From the NCBI GenBank assembly GCA_963776675.1, contig CAVZNR010000030.1, positions 1 through 64,000 on the forward strand: a stretch of DNA of 64,000 nt. Direction: 5' to 3'. The DNA comes from Hyphomicrobium_A sp963776675. GTDB lineage: Bacteria > Pseudomonadota > Alphaproteobacteria > Rhizobiales > Hyphomicrobiaceae. This document shows, piece after piece, positions 34,057 to 43,580 of the stretch (the stretch's first letter is position 1; every line of letters begins with the position of its first letter). The notes beneath the pieces were generated by a model. That model did not search any database. It saw only the letters and a program-made list of their open reading frames with translations, and was not told the origin of the DNA. Both the position numbers and the translations under genes were made by a program.

Positions 34057-34767
34057 CTAGTTGCCTAACTTAATGCTGGCACCGACGCGGATGCTGTCGA
34101 TCTCTGCGTCAACGTTATCATCGATGGGTCCGATTCCACCGCCGGTCAATGCATGATTCTCAGTGCCAAGGTCGACGTGAGAGTACTCGACGCGGGCCGT
34201 GACCCACTCACCAAGCGCATGCTCGAATCCGAAGCCTGCCGTCCAGCCATCGTGAGTCTCACTGCCAGTGAGCGAAGCGCCGGGGATACCGAGAAGGCTA
34301 ACCGTCGTATCAAGCTCACCCCAGGCCCAGCCGCCCCGCGCGTAGAGCAGAGAGCGACCGAACGCGTAACCCAATCTGCCTTCAATCGTAGCAATCCAAT
34401 TGAGTTCCCGCTGGCAAGTGAAGACATTAAACACGCAGCTCGTATTCCCCTGCGCCTGCGAGCCCGAATAGGTGCCTTCGATTCCAAGCACCCACTGGCC
34501 AGACTGATAATTATAGCCGACGTGGCCGCCATATAGCCCACCGTCGAAGTCATAGTCCGTGTTGAGGAACGGGGCCCCGGGCACTTCACCTTGCGTGTTC
34601 CCCGTGAGCAGGCCTGCTTGGCCGCCCACATAGAGGCCTGTCCAGCTAAAGTCCGCTGGCGGTGCGAAGCCCTTGCCTGAGTGGCTATAGCCATCTGCCA
34701 AGCAGACGCTACCTGTTGCCGCGACGAGCACGGTGGAAACCACTAACGCCTTTAGATACCTTGACAT
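34057..34767 (-). CDS. Outer-membrane beta-barrel protein (Omp25/31 family)
   Basis: A 236-residue outer-membrane protein from the ATG at 34765-34767, opening with a signal peptide (MSRYLKALVVSTVLVAATGS, cleavage near LADG). The family motif FSWTGLYVGGQAGLL is followed by alternating amphipathic strands (GGLYGGHVGYNYQSGQWVLG, ARVEYSHVDLGTENH), and it ends IDSIRVGASIKLGN. These eight-strand porin-like proteins are abundant in Hyphomicrobiales outer membranes. An upstream ATG at 34824 is possible but adds an atypical N terminus. It lies between the direct-repeat copies beside an IS. Confidence 0.9.
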   Translation of the reverse strand: MSRYLKALVVSTVLVAATGSVCLADGYSHSGKGFAPPADFSWTGLYVGGQAGLLTGNTQGEVPGAPFLNTDYDFDGGLYGGHVGYNYQSGQWVLGIEGTYSGSQAQGNTSCVFNVFTCQRELNWIATIEGRLGYAFGRSLLYARGGWAWGELDTTVSLLGIPGASLTGSETHDGWTAGFGFEHALGEWVTARVEYSHVDLGTENHALTGGGIGPIDDNVDAEIDSIRVGASIKLGN

Positions 34768-35039
34768 TCTCGTTTTACGCGTCACGTACGCGCCCCCTAC
34801 TAACATGAAAAGGAGCCGTTCCACGGCGACTTCACGCCTACCAGATTACGGAAGCACACGTTGTCTCAAAAGCGCCACATTGCCGAAAAATCCAGCACAC
34901 TGACCGATTACACTGCACTCGGTGCCGACTTCTTGATAGCCACCCAACGACATCTTGGCTCAGGGGGCCTGCGGGAGCGCGGAGGCGTTTCGTCGTGTGG
35001 ATCAAGCTGAAGTCGGCCGCTGTGCATAGGTGCGAGTTC

Positions 35040-36446
35040 CGCTCCTGATGCTGTGGACGGCTCCTCCCCCGGGGCGCGCAAGCGCCTTGGAATCGGTTGC
35101 CGATGAGGCGACCAGGATCCGGAGGAGCTCATCATGCAAGCAATCGCAGTCGTTGGCCTCGACATCGCAAAGTCAGTTTTTCAGGTACATGGCGTCAATG
35201 CGCTCGGTAGCGTCGTTGTCCGGCGCCAGCTTAAGCGCCGGTACGTGGTCGCGTTCTTCAAGAAGCTGCAGCCCTGCCTGGTCGGCATCGAGGCCTGCGC
35301 CACGTCGCATCATTGGTCGCGCGAACTGCAAGCTCTCGGGCACACCGTGCGTCTCATCCCTCCGGCCTACGTGAAGCCCTATGTCAAACGCCAGAAGAAC
35401 GACGCGGCCGACGCCGAGGCCATCTGCGAGGCGGTGCAGCGGCCGAGCATGCGCTTCGTGCCAACCAAGACGCCCGAACAGCAGAGCTGCCTGATGCTGC
35501 ATCGTACGCGGCATCTCTTTATCCGGCAGCAGACCGCGGTCATCAATACGATCCGCGCGCACCTAGCCGAGCTCGGCATTGTCGCACCGGTCGGTCGCAA
35601 CGGCGTGGAGCAACTGCTCTATGCTGTCGCCGACACAAAGGATGATCGCATTCCTGATGTCGCTCGTGCGTGCCTCGAAGCCCTGGGCGCGTTGCTGGGC
35701 AAGCTCAAGGCCCAGATTCTGGAGTTCGACCGACAGATAATTGCCTGGCATCGCTCGAACGAGACGAGCCGCCGGCTCGACGAGCTACCCGGCGTCGGCC
35801 CCGCACTGGCAACCGCACTGGTCGCGAGCGTTGCCGATCCGAAGGCGTTCCGATCGGGCCGCGACTTCTCGGCCTGGATCGGCCTGGTTCCGAAGCAAAA
35901 CTCGAGCGGAGGCAGAGAGAAACTCGGCAGCATCACCAAGCAGGGAGATCGCTATCTGCGCAGCTTGTTCACCGCGGGCGCGTTAGCGGTCATCCGCTAC
36001 GCCAAGATCCACGGCACCAAATATCGCCCATGGCTTGCCAAGTTGCTCGAGCGCCGGCCGACGAAGGTCGCGGCGATCGCGCTCGCCAACAAGATCGCCC
36101 GCATGGCATGGGCGATGATGGCCAAGGGCGAGTCTTATAGGGAACCCCTCGCACTGGCCCGTTAGGCGAAGCGACGAGCAACGAGATCGCGTCAGTAGGC
36201 GCGGTGTGATGGCTGGAAAGGGCAGACAGCACGTAATGCAGAACCGGTCGATCCGGTGATTGGGACAACCCACATGGGCCAGAGCATCGACGAATGCGAG
36301 CTTTTGACCGGGACCCGATCCGCGGAGGGCATTATGGCCAGCGGCCCTGTGAGCCGCTCTGATAGGCCGAACACATGGCTGCTCCGACCAGCGCTGCAAC
36401 GTGATCAATCCCTTGACAGCCTGGAGCCGTCCACACATGGCCCTTC
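35040..36446 (+). mobile_element. IS110-family insertion sequence
   Basis: The element contains the transposase at 35134-36165. Its left boundary is suggested by an 83-base segment (35040-35122) that recurs alone at 61475-61557 with three mismatches. IS110-family elements lack terminal inverted repeats, so the right end is a guess. The roughly 280 bases after the transposase gene have no gene and may hold the guide (bridge/seek) RNA that this family uses. The right end may instead lie anywhere between 36200 and 36446. Confidence 0.6.
35134..36165 (+). CDS. IS110/IS1111-family transposase (DEDD)
   Basis: A 343-residue RuvC-like DEDD transposase with a C-terminal Transposase_20 domain. The N-terminal catalytic part has VVGLDIAKSVFQVHG, CLVGIEACATSHHWSRELQA and KRQKNDAADAEAICEAVQR. 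The C-terminal part has ELPGVGPALATALVASV, a helix-hairpin-helix-like stretch, and GDRYLRSLFTAGALAVIRYA with a serine-rich GREKLGSITKQG before it. The frame is intact, so the element may be active. GGAGGAGC upstream of the ATG is a good ribosome-binding site. The family works with a structured RNA encoded in the element. Confidence 0.95.
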   Translation: MQAIAVVGLDIAKSVFQVHGVNALGSVVVRRQLKRRYVVAFFKKLQPCLVGIEACATSHHWSRELQALGHTVRLIPPAYVKPYVKRQKNDAADAEAICEAVQRPSMRFVPTKTPEQQSCLMLHRTRHLFIRQQTAVINTIRAHLAELGIVAPVGRNGVEQLLYAVADTKDDRIPDVARACLEALGALLGKLKAQILEFDRQIIAWHRSNETSRRLDELPGVGPALATALVASVADPKAFRSGRDFSAWIGLVPKQNSSGGREKLGSITKQGDRYLRSLFTAGALAVIRYAKIHGTKYRPWLAKLLERRPTKVAAIALANKIARMAWAMMAKGESYREPLALAR

Positions 36447-36481
36447 GCCGACGTCGACGTGACGGCGCTGCGTGACTGCTC
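36447..36481 (+). repeat. 35-bp direct repeat, copy B
   Basis: Matches copy A (33717-33751) at 34 of 35 positions. It lies just downstream of the IS110 element and directly before the autotransporter fragment. Confidence 0.65.
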
Positions 36482-36485
36482 GTAA

Positions 36486-36690
36486 GGGAAGAGCGGACTA
36501 TGTCCCGGCGCCAACATGCTGACGCTGACGGGCGACAACTCCTACAACGGGGACACGACGATTAGCGCCGGCACACTGCAGCTCGGCAACGGCGGCACCA
36601 CCGGCAGCGTGGCCCGCGACATCGTCGACAACGGTGCCCTCGTCTTCAACCGCAGCGATGCGGCGGGCCAATCGGGTGCCATCAGCATTG
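36486..36690 (+). pseudogene. Fragment of an autotransporter passenger domain
   Basis: In frame from 36486 to about 36690 the translation reads GANMLTLTGDNSYNGDTTIS, then AGTLQLGNGGTTGSVARDIV and DNGALVFNRSDAAGQSGAIS. This is the passenger-associated transport repeat of type V autotransporters. There is a stop just before it, no signal peptide and no barrel. The fragment ends against the 3' end of ackA. It is a relic left by rearrangement, probably linked to the IS and the direct repeat beside it. Confidence 0.7.
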
Positions 36691-37884
36691 AGGCCCCACC
36701 TCTTGTCGATCGAGAAGTCTGCGGGTGTGGCGCGCAATTACCAGATCTTCGTTGGTCGGGATGACCCACGCAGAGGCTTGACTCTCGTCCTTGGTGATAG
36801 AGGGGCCGCCCGCCTCGTTCGCCGCTTCGTCGAGGGCAATCCCGAGCCAGGTCGCATTCTCGCAGACGCGGCGCCGGATCGCGGCGGCGTTCTCGCCGAT
36901 GCCGCCGGTGAACACGAGTGCATCGAGGCCGCCCAGCGCGGCGGCAAGCGAGCCCAGCTCTCGCCCGATGCGATAGACGCAAAGAGCGACGGCCTCGGCG
37001 GCGCGGGAGTCGCTGTTTTCGAGCAGCTCGCGCATGTCGTCGCTGATCTGCGAGACACCCAGCAGACCACACTCCTCGTAGAGCAGCTTGTTGAGCGCGG
37101 CGGGCGTCATCGCCCGGGACTCGAGAAGATAGAGAATGACGCCCGGGTCGAGGGATCCGCAGCGGCGGCCCATCACGAGGCCGTCGAGGACGCTGAACCC
37201 CATGGTTGTTGCTACGCTTCTGCGGCCGGCCATCGCGCACAGGCTCGCACCATGCCCCAGATGCGCGACCACGATGCGCCCGTCCGCCTTGGCCCCGAGA
37301 TGTTGCGGCAGCACGCTCGCGATGTACTCGTAGGAGATACCGTGGAAGCCGTAGCGGCGGATGCCGCTGGCAGTCAGCGCGCGCGGCAAGGCGAAGGTGG
37401 TGGCAACGTCGGCTTGCGTCCGGTGGAAGGCGGTATCAAAGCAGGCAATCTGCGGCAGGTCTGGATGGAGCTGCGCCAACGCCGTGATGGCCGCCAGATT
37501 GTGCGGCTGATGCTGTGGGGCGAGCGGCGCCAGGGCCTCCAGCTCCGAGAGGATGTCCGCGTTGACCATCACGGGTGCGGTAAATTTGCTGCCTCCATGC
37601 ACAACACGATGACCCGCCGCCGCCAGAGTGAAGGCGTCCGACTTCGTCTTGAGCCAATCGAGCAGCAGCGCCAGCGCCTGCTGGTGTGTGGCCAGCTCCT
37701 TGTGCGTGGTGTCGACCACCGTCGCGCCGACGGCGTCCTGCACCGTGAAGTGGACCTGATGACCGAGCCCTTCGAGATTTCCCCGCAGCAGCGCCTGCTC
37801 GGCGCCCTCCTCGGAGGCAGCAGCGTAGAGCGAGAACTTGATGCTCGATGAGCCCGAATTGAGGGCAAGAATGGCGGGTGTCAT
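36682..37884 (-). CDS. ackA: Acetate kinase
   Basis: A 400-residue ASKHA-fold kinase converting acetyl phosphate and ADP to acetate and ATP, or the reverse. Signatures are ILALNSGSSSIKFSLY at the N terminus, FDTAFHRTQ, RRYGFHGISYEYIA, VVAHLGHGASLCAM and VFTGGIGENAAAIRRRVC. Its start overlaps the stop of xfp by four bases, so it is translationally coupled. In this operon it harvests ATP from acetyl phosphate made by phosphoketolase. The last residues abut the autotransporter relic, but the family C terminus seems complete. Confidence 0.95.
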   Translation of the reverse strand: MTPAILALNSGSSSIKFSLYAAASEEGAEQALLRGNLEGLGHQVHFTVQDAVGATVVDTTHKELATHQQALALLLDWLKTKSDAFTLAAAGHRVVHGGSKFTAPVMVNADILSELEALAPLAPQHQPHNLAAITALAQLHPDLPQIACFDTAFHRTQADVATTFALPRALTASGIRRYGFHGISYEYIASVLPQHLGAKADGRIVVAHLGHGASLCAMAGRRSVATTMGFSVLDGLVMGRRCGSLDPGVILYLLESRAMTPAALNKLLYEECGLLGVSQISDDMRELLENSDSRAAEAVALCVYRIGRELGSLAAALGGLDALVFTGGIGENAAAIRRRVCENATWLGIALDEAANEAGGPSITKDESQASAWVIPTNEDLVIARHTRRLLDRQEVGPQC

Positions 37885-40301
37885 GAGGACAGATGCGCGC
37901 CGTCATCGCGCGGCTCGCTCGGCCAGGTCCAGTTGCGGATCTCGGGCATGTCCTCGCCGTGCTCGACGATGTACTGCCGGTGCTCGATCAGCTTGTCGCG
38001 CAAGGCCTGCCGGACGTAGGCCGCCATGTAGCCCAGCTTCGGAACGCGGTCGATGACGTCGGCCACCAGGTGGAAGCGATCGAGCCGGTTGCGCACCACC
38101 ATGTCGAACGGCGTCGTCGTCGTCCCTTCCTCGATGTAGCCGCGGGCGTGCAGATTGCCGTGGTTGGTCCGCCGGTATGTCAGCCGGTGTATGAGCCAGG
38201 GATAGCCGTGATAGGCGAAGATGATCGGCTTGTCGGTGGTGAAGATGGTGTCGAAGGCGCGGTCCGACAGTCCATGGGGATGCTCCTCCTTGGGTTGCAG
38301 CGTCATCAGGTCGACCACATTGATGACGCGGATCTTCAGGTCGGGCACGTGCTGACGTAGCAGATCAACGGCGGCCAGCGTCTCGATCGTCGGCACGTCG
38401 CCCGCGCACGCCATCACAACATCGGGCTCGCTGCCCTTGTCGTTGCTGGCCCACTCCCAGATGCCGATGCCGGACGTGCAGTGCTTGATCGCCTCGTCCA
38501 TGTCGAGCCACTGGGGCTGCAGCTGCTTGCCCGCGACAATGACGTTGACGAAGTTGCGGCTGCGCAGGCAGTGATCGGTGACTGACAGCAGCGTGTTGGC
38601 ATCGGGCGGCAGGTAGACGCGGATCACGTCGGCCTTCTTGTTGACCACGTGATCGATGAAGCCGGGATCCTGGTGCGAGAAGCCGTTGTGGTCCTGGCGC
38701 CAGACGTGGGAGGTCAGGAGGTAGTTGAGAGAGGCGATCGGGCGCCGCCAGGCGATCTCCTTCGAGGTCTTCAGCCATTTGGCGTGCTGGTTGAACATCG
38801 AATCGATGATGTGAATGAAGGCCTCGTAGCAGGAGAACAGCCCGTGGCGGCCGGTGAGCAGATAACCCTCCAGCCAGCCCTGGCACATGTGCTCGCTCAA
38901 GATCTCCATGACGCGGCCGTCGGGTGCGAGGTGAACGTCCTCCGGGATGGTCGGCTCCATCCACACCCGGTCGGTGGCCTCGAAAAGCGCGGTCAGACGA
39001 TTGGAGGCCGTCTCGTCGGGCCCCATAACGCGGAAGTTGCGGGAGTCCTCGTTGCGGATCATTACGTCGCGAAGGAAGCCACCCATGACGCGGGTCGCCT
39101 CGGCGGTGACGGCGCCGGGCGCCGGCACCTTGACCGCATGATCGCGGAAGTCGGGCATGCGTAAATCCCGGAGCACCACGCCGCCGTTGGTGCACGGATT
39201 GGCGCTCATGCGCCGCTCGCCCTTGGGCGCCAGCGCGGCGAGCTCGGGCATGAGCGTGCCATTGGCGTCGAAGAGCTCTTCGGCCAAGTAGCTCTTCATC
39301 CATTTTTCCAGAAGTTTGACGTGCTCGGGCTTGGTGGCCAGGTCAGTGATCGGCACCTGATGCGAGCGCCAGAAGCCTTCGGTCTTGAGCCCGTCGACCT
39401 GCTTGGGTCCGGTCCAGCCCTTGGGCGTGCGCATGACAATCATGGGCCAGCGCGCGCGCTTGGCTTTTCCCTTGCTGCGGCAGTCCTTCTGGATCGCCTT
39501 GATCTCGGCGATGACGGCATCCAGAGTCTCGGCCATCTTGCGGTGCATGACGGGCGGATCATCGCCTTCGACGAAATAAGGTTTGTAGCCGTAGCCTTTG
39601 AACAGCCACGTGAGCTCCTCGTCGTCGAGGCGCCCGAGGATGGTGGGATTGGCGATCTTGTAGCCGTTGAGATGCAGGATCGGCAGCACAGCTCCGTCGC
39701 GCAGCGGATTGAGAAACTTGTTGGAATGCCAGGACGTGGCGAGTGGACCGGTCTCAGCCTCGCCGTCGCCGACGACACAAGCAACGATGAGATCGGGATT
39801 GTCGAAGGCCGCGCCATAAGCGTGCGCCAGCGAGTAGCCGAGCTCGCCGCCCTCGTGGATAGATCCCGGCGTCTCAGGCGCGACGTGACTGGGAATGCCG
39901 CCCGGGAAGGAAAACTGCTTGAACAGCTTCTGCATGCCCTCAGCGTCTTGCGAGATATTCGGATAGGTCTCGCTGTAGGTCCCCTCCAAGTAGGTGTTGG
40001 CGACCAGACCCGGACCGCCGTGTCCGGGTCCAGTGACGTAGATCATGTCGAGGTCCTGGTTGCGGATCAGCCGGTTGAGATGGACGTAGACGAAGTTCAG
40101 TCCCGGCGTCGTGCCCCAGTGTCCGAGCAGGCGCGGCTTGATGTGCTCGAGCGTGAGAGGCTCTTTGAGAAGCGCATTGGCCAAGAGATAGATCTGCCCT
40201 ACCGAAAGGTAGTTGGCCGCGCGCCAGTAAGCGTTCATGAGCGTCAGCTCTTGCTCGGACAGATCTGGCGATGGCTTCGTTTCCGACCTGCGCTCCGCCA
40301 T
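37881..40301 (-). CDS. xfp: Xylulose-5-phosphate/fructose-6-phosphate phosphoketolase
   Basis: An 806-residue thiamine-diphosphate enzyme that splits xylulose 5-phosphate (and often fructose 6-phosphate) with phosphate to give acetyl phosphate and glyceraldehyde 3-phosphate or erythrose 4-phosphate. Signatures are YLSVGQIYLLANALLKEPL, HWGTTPGLNFVYVHLNRLI, TGPGHGGPGLVANTYLEGTY, GDGEAETGPLATSWHSNKFL and the C-terminal HGYPWLIHRLTYRR. Length is typical. It lies between the GH65 phosphorylase gene (34 bases) and ackA (overlap), forming a sugar-to-acetate pathway operon. Confidence 0.96.
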   Translation of the reverse strand: MAERRSETKPSPDLSEQELTLMNAYWRAANYLSVGQIYLLANALLKEPLTLEHIKPRLLGHWGTTPGLNFVYVHLNRLIRNQDLDMIYVTGPGHGGPGLVANTYLEGTYSETYPNISQDAEGMQKLFKQFSFPGGIPSHVAPETPGSIHEGGELGYSLAHAYGAAFDNPDLIVACVVGDGEAETGPLATSWHSNKFLNPLRDGAVLPILHLNGYKIANPTILGRLDDEELTWLFKGYGYKPYFVEGDDPPVMHRKMAETLDAVIAEIKAIQKDCRSKGKAKRARWPMIVMRTPKGWTGPKQVDGLKTEGFWRSHQVPITDLATKPEHVKLLEKWMKSYLAEELFDANGTLMPELAALAPKGERRMSANPCTNGGVVLRDLRMPDFRDHAVKVPAPGAVTAEATRVMGGFLRDVMIRNEDSRNFRVMGPDETASNRLTALFEATDRVWMEPTIPEDVHLAPDGRVMEILSEHMCQGWLEGYLLTGRHGLFSCYEAFIHIIDSMFNQHAKWLKTSKEIAWRRPIASLNYLLTSHVWRQDHNGFSHQDPGFIDHVVNKKADVIRVYLPPDANTLLSVTDHCLRSRNFVNVIVAGKQLQPQWLDMDEAIKHCTSGIGIWEWASNDKGSEPDVVMACAGDVPTIETLAAVDLLRQHVPDLKIRVINVVDLMTLQPKEEHPHGLSDRAFDTIFTTDKPIIFAYHGYPWLIHRLTYRRTNHGNLHARGYIEEGTTTTPFDMVVRNRLDRFHLVADVIDRVPKLGYMAAYVRQALRDKLIEHRQYIVEHGEDMPEIRNWTWPSEPRDDGAHLSS

Positions 40302-40335
40302 GATCTTCCTCCTATTCCGGGCATTCCGGTTACAG

Positions 40336-42792
40336 CTACACGATCGACACCGGCATCCCGGTCTTGAGCGTGATGTCTCTGCCCCGATGCGTGATGACCA
40401 GATCGGGGCCGTCCTCCAACAGATAGGTCGTGGCTCGCTTGCCGAGGTCGACGACGAGGCGCCGACTCTGAATCATGAGCGGAAAGCGCAGCCGGTCCGC
40501 TCCCAGCACGATAGGCTTGGGATCAAAAGACAGCCGGCCGCCGAAATCGCGCATGCCGGCGATGCCATAGACGATCGCCATCCAGCTGCCGCCGATCGAC
40601 GCAATGTGCGCACCATCCCTGACGTTGCCGCCGACGTCCGCCAGGTCCATGAGCAGCGAGCGGCGCAAATAATCGGTCGCTTGCTCGCTGTAGCCTACCT
40701 CCGCCGCCATGATGCTTCGGATGGAGGCCGACAGCGAGGAGTCACCCGTCGTGAGCGGATCGTAATATTCGAAGTTGCGCCGCTTCTGCGCGGCAGAGAA
40801 CTCGTGACCCAAGAGGAACATGGCGAGCACCACATCCGGCTGCTTCATGACCTGGAAGCGGTAGATCACGAGCGGGTGGAAGTGCAGGAACAACGGATAT
40901 TTGTCAGCCGGAGTTCCGGAAAAATCCCAGACCGCCTTATGCAGAAAGGCGTCGTCCTGGGGATGAATGCCAAGCTCCTCGTCGAACACGACGTACATGC
41001 GCGCCGCCGCGCGACGCCATTCGCTGACCTCGCCGAGCTCAAGGTCCGTTGCCCGGACCAGCGCTTTGAAGCGCGCAGGATCCTTATTATGCAGCTCGTC
41101 GACGATGTCGGCGGCATAGGTGAGATTGTGCCGCGCCATCAGATTCGTATAGGTGTTGTTGTCGACGATGGCGGTGTACTCGTCGGGGCCGGTGACACCC
41201 TGGATCTCGAAGGACCCGTCCTCGCCTTTGGGATAGCAGCCCAGATCGCGCCACAGCCGCGCCGTCTCCACTAGCATCTCGGCGCCTTGCTCATAAAGAA
41301 AGGCCCTGTCGCCGGTGATGTCGACGTACTTGCGCAGCGCGTAGGCTATGTCGGCGTCAATGTGGTACTGCGCCGTCCCCGCCGCGAAGAAGGCGGACGC
41401 CTCCTCGCCGTTGATCGTGCGCCAGGGAAACAGCGCGCCCTTCTGATTGAGCTGACGGGCCCGCTCCCTGGCCTTGGGCAGAATGCTGTGACGGAACGCC
41501 AGCAGGTTGCGGGCAATGTGCGGCGCCGTGTAGATCAGGAATGGGAGCACGTAGATCTCCGTGTCCCAGAAGTAATGCCCTTCATAGGCCTGTCCCGTGA
41601 GACCCTTGGCGGGGATGCCGCTGCCTTCAGCACGGCCTGCGGCCTGGATGAGCTGGAACAGGTTCCAGCGAACGGATTGCTGCGCGCGAGCATGTACGCC
41701 ATCGATCTTGACGTCGCTGCGTATCCAGAACGCATCCATGAAGTCGCGCTGCCCGGCCAGGAGCGTGTCGATCCCCTCGGATTTGGCCTCGTCCAGCGTC
41801 CGCTCCGCGCGCTCGCACAGCTCCTTCGCCGGCACTGACCCGGACGTGTGATAGGCGACGGCCTTCACCAGATCGATTCTTTCGCCGGGCTTCGCGTCGA
41901 CCAGGAAGGTGATGTCTCCGGCGTCCTCCGTGAACCTTGCGCGCTCGGAGAAAGGGCACGCCGTCTCAAAGACATGATCGATGCCGCAGGCCACCGTCAT
42001 CCTGCTGTGGCACGTCACATGGCTCAAGACGATGCGGCGCTGATCGCCGTAGTGCACGGCGGGCTCGAGCACGCTCTCCTTGAAGGTGCCGGCCAGCCGC
42101 GGATCGTTTTCGGCGAGCCGTTCGGCATCGCCGACGACCGCGGACGATACCGACTGCTTGCGGTGATGGCTGGTGATCTGCGACACGATCGCGACGTGCG
42201 CCTCGGCGTTGAGAACGCTCACCGAATAGGTGACGACGGCGAGGTGCCGATTGCGAAATGATGCAAATCTCCGCGACGTGATCGAGACGTGCTTGCCCGA
42301 CGGCATGGCCCAGATCAGCCGCCGCTCCAGGACGCCCGCCTTCATGTCGAGCACTCGCTCGTACTCTAGCAGCTCGGCGGTCGGCAGATAGAACGGCTCG
42401 TCATCGACGAACAAGCGGACGATCTTTCCGTCCGTCACGTTCAGCATGGTCTGGCCGGTCTTGGCGAAACCGAATGCCTCCTCGCCGTAGACGATGGGCC
42501 AAGACTCATAAAAGCCGTTGATGAAAGTGCCGCTCTGGAATACGGGGGCGCCTTCCTCATGATTGCCGCGCATACCGAGGTAGCCGTTGCTGGTGGCGAA
42601 GATGGTCTCCGCATGCGGCAGGTCTTGTGGCTGAAAACTCTTCTCAATGAGCTTCCAGTCGTCGGCAGGATAAACATGCTCCGAGGGGAGCTCGATCGGA
42701 TGCAGGGGCATGCCGGTGGGGGCGCGGGCGGGTGATTTCGGCTCGCTGCCGGGGCGGCCATGAGCTTCGCGGCGGGAGATCGCAGCAGTCAT
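40336..42792 (-). CDS. Glycoside hydrolase family 65 disaccharide phosphorylase
   Basis: An 818-residue GH65 enzyme. Such enzymes phosphorolyse alpha-linked disaccharides (maltose, trehalose, kojibiose) to beta-glucose 1-phosphate and glucose. N-terminal features are FATSNGYLGMRGNHEEGAPV and SWPIVYGEEAFGF. The (alpha/alpha)6 barrel shows AYEGHYFWDTEIYVLPFLIY and the general acid in GVTGPDEYTAIVDNNTYTN. The phosphate-loop residues follow near DSSLSASIRSIMAAEVGY. The substrate cannot be fixed from sequence. It overlaps pgmB by four bases, and that beta-phosphoglucomutase would use its product. The first 27 residues are probably disordered. Confidence 0.93.
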   Translation of the reverse strand: MTAAISRREAHGRPGSEPKSPARAPTGMPLHPIELPSEHVYPADDWKLIEKSFQPQDLPHAETIFATSNGYLGMRGNHEEGAPVFQSGTFINGFYESWPIVYGEEAFGFAKTGQTMLNVTDGKIVRLFVDDEPFYLPTAELLEYERVLDMKAGVLERRLIWAMPSGKHVSITSRRFASFRNRHLAVVTYSVSVLNAEAHVAIVSQITSHHRKQSVSSAVVGDAERLAENDPRLAGTFKESVLEPAVHYGDQRRIVLSHVTCHSRMTVACGIDHVFETACPFSERARFTEDAGDITFLVDAKPGERIDLVKAVAYHTSGSVPAKELCERAERTLDEAKSEGIDTLLAGQRDFMDAFWIRSDVKIDGVHARAQQSVRWNLFQLIQAAGRAEGSGIPAKGLTGQAYEGHYFWDTEIYVLPFLIYTAPHIARNLLAFRHSILPKARERARQLNQKGALFPWRTINGEEASAFFAAGTAQYHIDADIAYALRKYVDITGDRAFLYEQGAEMLVETARLWRDLGCYPKGEDGSFEIQGVTGPDEYTAIVDNNTYTNLMARHNLTYAADIVDELHNKDPARFKALVRATDLELGEVSEWRRAAARMYVVFDEELGIHPQDDAFLHKAVWDFSGTPADKYPLFLHFHPLVIYRFQVMKQPDVVLAMFLLGHEFSAAQKRRNFEYYDPLTTGDSSLSASIRSIMAAEVGYSEQATDYLRRSLLMDLADVGGNVRDGAHIASIGGSWMAIVYGIAGMRDFGGRLSFDPKPIVLGADRLRFPLMIQSRRLVVDLGKRATTYLLEDGPDLVITHRGRDITLKTGMPVSIV

Positions 42793-43580
42793 TGCGCAGT
42801 AAGCTCCGCAAGATCGGTCACCACGATGTCGGCTCCGTTCTGCCGAAGCTCGTCGGCGTGGCCTTTGCGATCGACTCCCACCACCAGACCGAAACCGCCG
42901 TTGCGTCCTGACTGAACACCAGAGATTGCATCCTCGATCACGACGGAGCGCTTGCGATCGGCATCAAGCTCCCTTGCAGCCTCTAGATAGGTATCGGGTG
43001 CCGGCTTTCCCACCAGGTGCAGCTTCTCGGCGACCGCTCCGTCGACGATGACATCGAACAAGTCGAGGATTCCGGCGGCCTGGAGCACGTTGCGGCAATG
43101 AAGACTAGAGGAGACGACGGCGAGCTTGATACCCGCGTGACGCAGCATGCGCGCCAGCGCCACCGAGCCCTGGTAGACCTCGACGCCCTCGGTCTTGAAA
43201 ATCTCGGCCACGAGCCGATCCTTGCGGTTTCCAAGCGCCCAGGCGGTCTGCGCATCGGGGGAATCGTTCTCGTTGCCATCGGGCAGGTGAATGCCGCGCG
43301 AGCCTAAGAAGCTGCGCACTCCATCGATGCGCGGTTTTCCGTCCACGTAGAGCTCATAGTCGGTCTCGATGTCGAACGCCCGGAACGGCACGTGGTTGGC
43401 GTTGGACCAGCCTTTGAGAAAGTTATCGAACATCTGCTTCCAGCACTTTGCATGGACCTTTGCCGTTGCCGTCAGAACGCCGTCGAGATCGAATAGAACC
43501 GCGTCGAACCGGTCGCGCGTCAGGGCGTGCTTTGAGCGCTGCAAGGTCGTTTCGTTGTCGTTTTTCGTCACTGGGAGCAC
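42789..43580 (-). CDS. pgmB: Beta-phosphoglucomutase (HAD family)
   Basis: A 263-residue HAD-family beta-phosphoglucomutase that turns beta-glucose 1-phosphate into glucose 6-phosphate. The nucleophile motif is AVLFDLDGVLTATAKVH (DxD). The cap domain includes YELYVDGKPRIDGVRSFLGS, typical of this long subclass. Motif 2 is VVSSSLHCRNVL, and motifs 3/4 are VGKPAPDTYLEAA and VVIEDAISGVQSGRNGGFG. It is first in the pgmB-GH65-xfp-ackA operon and overlaps the GH65 gene start, matching a shared pathway. Confidence 0.94.
   Translation of the reverse strand: MLPVTKNDNETTLQRSKHALTRDRFDAVLFDLDGVLTATAKVHAKCWKQMFDNFLKGWSNANHVPFRAFDIETDYELYVDGKPRIDGVRSFLGSRGIHLPDGNENDSPDAQTAWALGNRKDRLVAEIFKTEGVEVYQGSVALARMLRHAGIKLAVVSSSLHCRNVLQAAGILDLFDVIVDGAVAEKLHLVGKPAPDTYLEAARELDADRKRSVVIEDAISGVQSGRNGGFGLVVGVDRKGHADELRQNGADIVVTDLAELTAQ

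Noticed and set aside
36634..37851. 405-codon plus-strand frame
   Set aside because: It is opposite ackA, which has full family signatures, and it has no domain itself.
40237..41274. 345-codon plus-strand frame
   Set aside because: It is a shadow of the GH65 gene, with composition typical of an antisense frame.
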